Origin: Oxytricha trifallax
Taxonomy: Eukaryota > Ciliophora > Spirotrichea > Sporadotrichida > Oxytrichidae
Length of the DNA: 64,000 bases
Assembly (NCBI GenBank): GCA_000711775.1
Contig: ARYC01017975.1
Location: 1-64,000 of the forward strand
Direction of reading: 5' to 3'
The notes beneath the pieces are model-generated. The model saw only the letters and a list, made by a program, of their open reading frames with translations, was not told where the DNA came from and searched no databases. Made by a program: the position numbers and the translations under genes. Shown in pieces: positions 56,770 through 64,000 of this stretch; position 1 is the stretch's first letter, and the number at the start of each line of letters is the position of its first letter.

Positions 56770-58140
56770 TTTAATTAATATTATTATTTAATTTTGGCAT
56801 ATATCATTTTTAACGAGAATCTCAATGAGGGAATTTTCTAGGATCTACAATAGATATCATATTTTTAAAATTTATAATAGTTATTTTATATGCTAATTGT
56901 CTAGCTTTAATATTTTTATAATTATCTTTGATTATTCTATTTCTCTTTATTTAAAATATTCTAGAGTTTTTAAAACATATGCTTTTTTAACTTAAATTTT
57001 AAAATTTAGTACTTTTCTTTTTTTTAAAGCCAGAATATAATTATTCCTTAACTTTTATAGATAATATTTAATAATTTTTTCTTATTCTTATCTTTTTTAA
57101 TCATCTAATTATAAGGCAGTTTTTCTGATACTGTGTTTATTTAATCGGATACCTTTGGGAAATTCTCGGTTTTTATATAAATCTTGATATTTTATTGCAT
57201 AATTCTAGAAAGTAATAGATTTTATTCATCAACTAAATAATTTAAATTTGCATCTTTACTTCATTATATTAATTTTTATTCTCTATACCATATTAAATCG
57301 ATAAGTAATTAATTTTAACTTTTTGGGTTTGATTTCTAAAAAATTTATATAATATAAGATCTTTCATATCTTTATGAAATTAGTAAAATCATAAAATACT
57401 CTAATTTAAGTACTAATTTCTAACGCTCTTTATTCTACTAAGTCTTCATCTACAAGAGTTTGGACTGGTATTCTACTATATCATTTACAGAATCATTTTA
57501 ATTTATATGAAAGCCAGATCTAATTATTAAAATAATTAATAATTTTTATAACACTAATCCTCTTTAATGCATGTTTTCAGAAATTTCAATAAAGCCATAA
57601 AAACGTAGACTATAAAGTATTGCAATTGTGATTCAATCTGCATCAGTTGTTAAAAGCAAACGATTTATTATTGAAATCAGTTTTCAGATTAATTTTAACG
57701 GTCAATGCTGCGGTTTTAGTGTGTAAAGATCCAATAAAATCTTCTGGAATAATGTTAAATCAAATGCAAAAAAGGCATTATAAATCTTTTTGATAACCAT
57801 GATTCAATACACTTTCAAGGAATTTATTGACATTCTGTGTTAATGAACTTGAATTATATGATAAAGCAGAAAATATAGGTTATAGGTTTAGTTTTTTAGA
57901 ACCACCTATTATATCATTTTATTTTATAAATACTTTTGGGAAAAGATTTAATCGACCAAAAAAATTAATTAGGAGTAAAAATTTCCGCATTACAGCTAAA
58001 TTTATTTGATTTAATTGGTATTAATGGATAATAAAAAAGCAACTAATAATGTCTTCATTCTTTCACTTTAATTAAAATTTAAATCTTGTTTACAAGTTAA
58101 AACATACCTATCATCACAATTAGATTACTCTAGTGATGTA
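56770..58140. other. AT-rich stretch with one short coding-like ORF
   Basis: Mostly AT-rich. A plus frame of about 73 codons (to TGA 58007-58009) reads LELYDKAENIGYRFSFLEPP and could be a small MDS. Nothing else recognised. Confidence 0.35.
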
Positions 58141-58141
58141 A

Positions 58142-58498
58142 TCAAATCTAGTTTTCTTAATGAATTTATTTAGCTTTCATTTATAACTATATATTAATTA
58201 AATACTTATAGTTTTGTAATAAATATGAATAATCGATAGCGGTTTTAAGCAATTATGAAATAGATGTTGATGTTGATGGTCCCATATTGAAAGTAATTTT
58301 AATTAGTTAAGTTTAATTCACAGCAAACAGCTCATTATTAAATATATACAATACAAGAAGCATTAGCCACAATGGAAAATTAAAATTTCTATCAGCATTA
58401 AATTTCATTTCACTAAAAATATTAAGGTACTTCAACACTATATCTAACGGCGATTGTAAAATAGTCTTCATGGTTATAAACATAAAGCCAGATTTCAT
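58142..58498 (-). CDS. Unknown protein, 118 codons, membrane-like middle
   Basis: ATG at 58498 to TGA 58144-58142, with several TAA/TAG as Gln. Hydrophobic stretch FPLWLMLLVLYIFNN in the middle; the C-terminal half (GPSTSTSISQLLKTAID) is polar and helical. No family recognised. Open length under a TGA-only stop in AT-rich DNA is suggestive but not decisive. Confidence 0.4.
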
Positions 58499-58499
58499 T

Positions 58500-61400
58500 A
58501 TTAATAGATTAAACTTCTACTCTATTATTTAAAGCTAATTTTAATTATACATACACATCACCATTGGTAAAAGTAAATTTTTAGTGGCAAAATAAATAGA
58601 TTATACCTCGAATAAATAAACTTAATTCCAAATTGATGGTTTCGTACATGTAAAATTCATTTTTACACAAAGACCTATATATATTACATATCTACATAAT
58701 TATATCCAATATTTAAACTAAATTCTCCGTTTGTTAGAATTTCCTTAAACTCTGATGACAAAGCAATTTAAGATAGACTCATCCATATCTTTTAATTTAG
58801 AGTATTATCCATTATTGATAAAATAGAAAACAATTGTGAAAAATTAAACTTGAGAAATAAATAAACAGTCTTGAATTTGATACACATAAATAAAATTATA
58901 AATAAGAGAGAAAAAAGGAAATTTCTCCTATTAATTTAAGCTTTTCTGGATGTAATTATGGAATGTGATTTAATTAGTCCTTGTATGTCTAAATTATTTA
59001 TGAATGTTACTAAACATTTCTAATTAAACGAAGTTCACGAATTTAATCAAATAGTAAAATTCAAGTGACATATACGAAATTTACTTAAAGCTCTTAAACT
59101 TCAATCTTTTCGCTATTTATATAAATAAATTTCTAAAATATTTGATTAAGATTCAGAATATTTATTTAATAATAGTGAGAATTGTTAAATAGTCACAAAT
59201 CTTTTTAAGAAATGTCAAAAATGATAACTTACTTAGCATTCAGTGTTTATTTGGCTTCCGTTTTATAAATTATAGCGCAATAAAAATGTAATAACAAGCC
59301 ATAATGACTTTAATTTAGAAAATTGTTATATAAAGTAAGTTTATTTATGAATAATGATAATTTTCAAAGATTTATGATCAATAATATCATGTCCTAAAAA
59401 TATTAATTATAATTTTTCATTTTTAAGGTATAAAGAAATATTATCTAATTAAATGTATGACGCATTACAATAAAAAGATAATATCCTTTAAACTAAAAAG
59501 GAACATATTAACTAGAAAACATTTTAAAAGGGATTTGTGGAATAGCGAGTATAGTAAATAATTATACTATTACTAATTTAAAACATAGAAATATGCTTTG
59601 AAATATAAAATTCAGCTAGATTGGTTGTGCGTTATTTATACATTTGTTAGTCAAGGTTAACATTAATAGTTGATACCATTAAAAGTAATATATGTTGCCC
59701 TACCTTTAATAAAACATAATGCTTTATAAGTTCAAATAAATAAATAAAGTTAATAAAATAAAAAAAATTAAAAAAAAATAATTTGATAAATGTATGTATA
59801 GAAGTATAAAAAAGAATAACTAATGATTATAACTATTAAAATATAATTGATTCCGAAAAATAAAGAAAAAAATGAAATGATTAAAAATTATTTTAGCAAA
59901 TATAGATAAATTAAAATATATTCAATAATTTATTTATTGTGACAATAATATATATATAGATATTTTACTAATAAACAACAAGAGATAAAGATTTTAATAA
60001 TAATAGCTAAAAGAATAGGGAAAGTGAAAATCAATTGAGAAGAAATTAATGCCCCATTTTAATATATTTAATTGGCAATCTGGACATCGCAATCAGAAAG
60101 ATTTGCAAAAAATTCTTAAGAAAGCCATTCCAAAGCTACATCTCTCTGGAAGAATTAAAATAAAAAAATAATTGTATTTAATAGCGCAATTAAAAAAAGT
60201 ATGAGCAATCATTTACTCGATTTCACTCGAATTGACTACGTATAAACTATTGCTTCTTTCTTCTTTTCCATTTTAAATATATTATTAATTTCCCACATTA
60301 CGTTTGTTTATCTTTACTTTTATTATTATAATACAGTTTTAAAATTAATTAGTTCAGCTTTTACTCTTTTTACTCAAATAATTTAAACAAAATTATATAT
60401 TAAAGTTTTTATTGTTACTTAAACAAAGATTTAGTTATATTTTTAACAAATATATATAGCCGATTCATTATTTTTAATATATGCTTTATTATTTTTTTTA
60501 CGGATGCACAAATTTCTAATCAATGAATCATTTATTGTAATTTATAATCTTAATTTTATCCAAAAATATGAGTGAGAGGAGTTTTTGAATTTCCTTTACA
60601 CTATAATCATGCAAGAAAATCATTTATGGATAATTACCTTTAATGATATTACTGCCTATAAATATAATACAATGGCTTACATATTTTTTATTATCAATTG
60701 TTATTATATTTTCAAATATATGCTATAAAACTTTATATTTATACATATATCCTTTCTATAACGTGAATAATTTATATAGAGCAGTTTTAAGAATTCAAAG
60801 AGTATTTACAGATACTTTAAAATGAGCTTTTTATCATTCTTTATTCTATAACACAGGTGCTAAACCTTTAATTTTAAATTTAATGCTTTCGTGTTATTTA
60901 GATATCTTTAAATCCTATAATGTTATTAATTATCTTTAGATATAATAGTCTACAGTTTAAGCTAAAACACCAACTTTAATAAGTACTTTTGAAAAATTAT
61001 AAATTTAATCAGACCTTAGTTCTTTTTTTATGTATTAAATAAGAACTCTTTAAAATACACATTTATTAGTTATAAGTGGAAAAGATGATCCTAATAAAAT
61101 TATTAAACAAATTTTAATATCAAAATTGAATATCGTCGAAATTGAATTAATTTTTAGGACATTTTAACATTGATGCTAGATAGGAAAATTTCTCATTAAT
61201 TTCAGTTGATTCCAGTTTATTAATTTTATAAAATAATCAGAAATTGATAAATTAAACAAATAGTTATCATTGATAATTAATAAATGGATAAGAAGAGGAC
61301 TAGACTCTAAATAAAATTTGTAATTTACAAAAAACTTACATAAAATATTTATATTTTAACAATACATACCAACATGATACAAAGTGACACTCTATTTAAG

Positions 61401-61590
61401 GGTTTTTAGACAAGAGTTACGTAGAAGAGGATGACTAAATGGAAGAAATATCCTGATAATTATTACGATGATTAAGCTGTTTCTAATTCCATTTTCGTTA
61501 TTGTTTATAGTAATTCTTATTTTTGAATATATTCCAATATTAATTTATTAATTCTCAATATTTTCATAAAAATCAGGTGCGTATCTATTT
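58500..61590. other. 3 kb AT-rich DNA, no convincing gene
   Basis: Very AT-rich. A 60-codon hydrophobic plus ORF at 60643-60825 ends in TGA but has no recognisable feature beyond a membrane-like segment, so it is not called. Confidence 0.4.
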
Positions 61591-61593
61591 TGA

Positions 61594-62523
61594 CAGATTC
61601 AATTATAATAGCTTAATCATCTTCTAAAACTAAAAGTCAATGAACAAATCTTCCAATTTAACTTCAAGGTAAAGAAATATTATTCAGCTCTTAAAACTAT
61701 AACATACAATAATTAATTTATTTCTAAAGCTCATCTTGACACTTAATTAGACACCAAACTCGTTTCAACCTCAACTTTTAATTCATATGCAACTTCAAAT
61801 CCAATATTTACTTCAGTAGATATGAATTCTAATAAAACTATTAATCTTACTAGTCTTAATTTAAGCTCCTGTGCAGTCACGAAAGCGTATGCAGACAGTC
61901 TAATTAGCGGGAGGAGCTTATTTACAGTTAAGTATATCATCGCAATGAACAGTAGTAATAAACCAAATGGCTGCAATGTAATTGTTAAGCGTTTTCATCA
62001 GTTACATATCTAGATTTATCTGCTTTACCTGGAACATTTACAGTACCAAATTTTAGAGGACCTTCTTAAGAGGTTTAAGAAGTTCAGCAAATCCATTACA
62101 GAAATTGTAAAATATCTAATTAAAAGGATTTTAATTAGATTCTTTTCGATCACAACATTGTCATCAGGGGTGCTATTTGAAATTATGGTTTATCAAATAG
62201 ACTGCCTTAGTGGGGCTAATAATGTTTAAGGAATTAACATTGGCGTAGTTGAACCTAATGTAGTTTTGACTCCATAATATTTCATAAGAAGGAGGGTTAG
62301 AAACTAGATAAATAATATTGCGGTTAATTATATTATAAGAGCATCAATTTTTGGGACATCCTTTGTTTATGGAGTTTACTATGAGGCTGGTAATTCAGAA
62401 ATCTCTAATTTATGCAAGGTCATTAATTAGATTGAGCGAATATTACCTTAATGCTTAGCAACTAAAAAGTATTTCTATAAAAGAAAAATAAATAAATTTA
62501 TCAAAACTCAATATGATCTGTGA
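61594..62523 (+). CDS. Putative surface protein segment, 309 codons open
   Basis: A plus frame free of TGA runs from 61594 to TGA 62521-62523, long for chance at this composition. It is rich in Ser, Thr, Asn and aliphatic residues: VSTSTFNSYATSNPIFTSV, NLTSLNLSSCAVTKAYADS, then INIGVVEPNVVLTPQYF and RASIFGTSFVYGVYYEAG. This is the style of the large, repetitive extracellular or membrane proteins common in ciliates. No start codon is assigned and borders with IESs are unresolved. The same style continues at 63130 onward, so the islands probably belong to one gene. Confidence 0.55.
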
Positions 62524-62529
62524 ATTCTA

Positions 62530-63130
62530 GAAATAAATATTCAAAATAGAACATAGTTATTTAAAGAATAAGTTTGATTATAATCGTATTTAATATTTAA
62601 ATAGAAATAATTTAATTATTAATAGCGATAAAAAATGGAGAAATGTAGAAAATTATTCTAACATTTGCCCCGTTTAAAAAAATTTGGTTAAAAGTAACAT
62701 TATCAATATGAATTATAGTTGTTAATTTTTAATCTAATTCTATTTTTAAATTTTGTTTATTGATTTCTTAATTTATTAAAAAAGAATTAATTTTTTTTAG
62801 AAATCTGATAGATATTTGAATGTATTAATTTAACTATTTTGACTATCTAAACTATATAAAAATTTATTTATAAAGAATTCAACATCAGTATAAAAATCAG
62901 ATAAGAAATTATTCAAAGTAAACTTTCATTTTTTAAATATATTTTTTTTATACATAAGTAATTATTTTAATTAGAGACATGTTTTATCTTTGAGAATAAA
63001 TTAAATATCATTCTTTATAATAAAAAAATATAAATATAAATATACTAAATAAATATGCTCACAAATGCATACTAATAATTTAAATCATATTTACTTGAAC
63101 TTAATTATTATAATTATTCTACTTTCTAAG
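62530..63130. other. AT-rich spacer, probable IES or intergenic DNA
   Basis: AT-rich, no coding character, between two coding islands of similar protein style. Confidence 0.45.
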
Positions 63131-63134
63131 TGAA

Positions 63135-63660
63135 TATTATATATTTTTTCAACGCACTAATTCAATATAAATTTGATATTTATCAAATAAAAAGCTAAAT
63201 ATTCAGCAGAAACTTTTATATAATAATCAACTGCTTCTTGGAAATTATTTACCAAATCTATTTTGGATCTACGCCAACACTTAAGTCGGGGTAGGTATAA
63301 ATATCCTAAACGCTTCTGTTACAACAATTTCATTAACTTGCAACACAATACAATTAACGAATGCCTCCTTCTCACTTTATTTGAACTATTAATAAATAAC
63401 TCGTGTGGTAAATGGAAATACAACAAACGATGTTGTGAATTAAGGATAACTAAGAACTTATTTTCCAACATCTCTCTCTAATTCTTAATATTCATAATTC
63501 CAAATAGCAGCTATGGTTTATTGGAATAATGGGATATTAGAGGAAATTGTTATAATCCTGTGTTTTTTTGTTGGGTTAGCAGTCTTAATAACTTTTAAAT
63601 TATAATTTTTACACTTTAAAATAGGCACTTTATAATTAGAAAAGTAAATGTAAAAATATA
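63135..63660 (+). CDS. Putative surface protein segment with extracellular-like repeat
   Basis: The plus frame through 63235-63660 reads VGVGINILNASVTTISLTC, LTNASFSLYLNYQQITRVV, GNTTNDVVNQ and a hydrophobic piece EEIVIILCFFVGLAVLI that could be a membrane helix. Thr/Asn/Ser-rich composition and N-x-T/S sites resemble 61594-62523. The plus ORF in the neighbouring frame at 63263 is a shadow. Start and stop not assigned. Confidence 0.5.
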
Positions 63661-63664
63661 GTTT

Positions 63665-64000
63665 GCGCAAGGTGCTTTTAAAGTTTTTACTACAAATACA
63701 TAAAAAGCAAGCGTTTTAAGCATAGAAGCTTCAATGTGTTAATAGTCTGCTATTACAGCAACACCAATAGTCAATATTTATAATTTTACTGCTACTTTTG
63801 ATATTTGTCTAAATCTTAATAACTTTAATGTGACTTCAGCTGAAAGGAACTAAACAAATAATAATTCAACTTTAATTTTGTAGAGATTTTATAGTAAATT
63901 TAACAAATACCTAATTATTTTTCTTAAGACTCAATGCTTCAATCTATAATACATAACAAAGAAATCACAAATGCGTAAAATCTGTTTCTTGTACTGGTGA
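63665..64000 (+). CDS. Putative surface protein segment at the window edge
   Basis: Another plus frame: GAFKVFTTNTQKASVLSIE, ITATPIVNIYNFTATFDI, LNNFNVTSAERNQTNNNST, reaching a TGA at the last bases of the window. Same style as the preceding islands, in a different frame, so an IES or indel lies between about 63560 and 63670. Confidence 0.5.

Noticed and set aside
61743..61976. Hydrophobic minus ORF of 77 codons opposite the surface-protein island
   Set aside because: It stays open over a long stretch under the ciliate code, but the plus frame is longer and matches the style of the neighbouring plus islands, so I took the minus frame as a shadow.
1..64000. CRISPR arrays, bacterial operons, Shine-Dalgarno sites, rho-independent terminators
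   Set aside because: None seen, and not expected: the code usage, introns and telomere-bearing transposons identify a ciliate nuclear genome.

Overview
The window reads as germline (micronuclear) DNA of a spirotrich ciliate of the Oxytricha/Stylonychia type. Three signs agree. (1) Open frames become long and protein-like only if TAA and TAG are read as Gln and TGA as the only stop. (2) Telomere-bearing elements (TBEs) with AAAACCCCAAAACCCC-type ends occur at 1-1040, 11791-12500 and 14364-18503. (3) Short, more GC-rich coding islands sit in very AT-rich DNA. At least one (20072-20694) is cut by short spacers flanked by direct-repeat pointers, and removing the spacers restores a 172-codon frame. 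This is the MDS/IES layout of an unrearranged germline genome.

Layout. 1-1040: right end of a TBE with a decayed zinc-finger/kinase gene. 1.0-11.8 kb: fold-back elements, a recurring ~400-bp MITE family, a RING-H2 gene fragment (3.3-4.1 kb) and a membrane-protein fragment (7.6-7.9 kb). 11.8-18.5 kb: an internally deleted TBE transposase, a near-perfect 1.64-kb palindrome with a 179-codon ORF in each arm, then a complete 4.14-kb TBE abutting the palindrome. 19.9-25.7 kb: a pointer-interrupted gene, a minus-strand coding block and an unusual GC-rich island. 26-34.8 kb: relics of two more IS630/Tc1-type elements and several coding islands. 34.9-38.8 kb: a TBE-like element without visible telomeric ends. 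41.5-52.6 kb: coding islands, two probable retroelement 3' ends and another MITE. 53-56.8 kb: a fourth, decayed TBE-like element. 58-64 kb: coding islands including a probable large surface-protein gene that leaves the window on the right.

How the genes work together. The complete TBE carries three genes: a DDE transposase, a small '22-kDa' partner converging on its 3' end, and a C2H2 zinc-finger protein whose C-terminal half is a protein kinase. The element at 34.9-38.8 kb has the same three-gene plan and the same convergent ends (6-7 bp apart), but its zinc-finger protein ends in an MT-A70 adenine-N6-methyltransferase domain instead of a kinase. Two further relatives, at 30.4-31.7 kb and 53-56.7 kb, retain recognisable 22-kDa and transposase genes. 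The 22-kDa protein is therefore a conserved partner of the transposase, and the zinc-finger protein appears to swap catalytic domains. This is the most interesting system in the window.

Limits. All calls come from reading the sequence. MDS borders, strands of some islands and joins between islands are inferred and need the macronuclear assembly.
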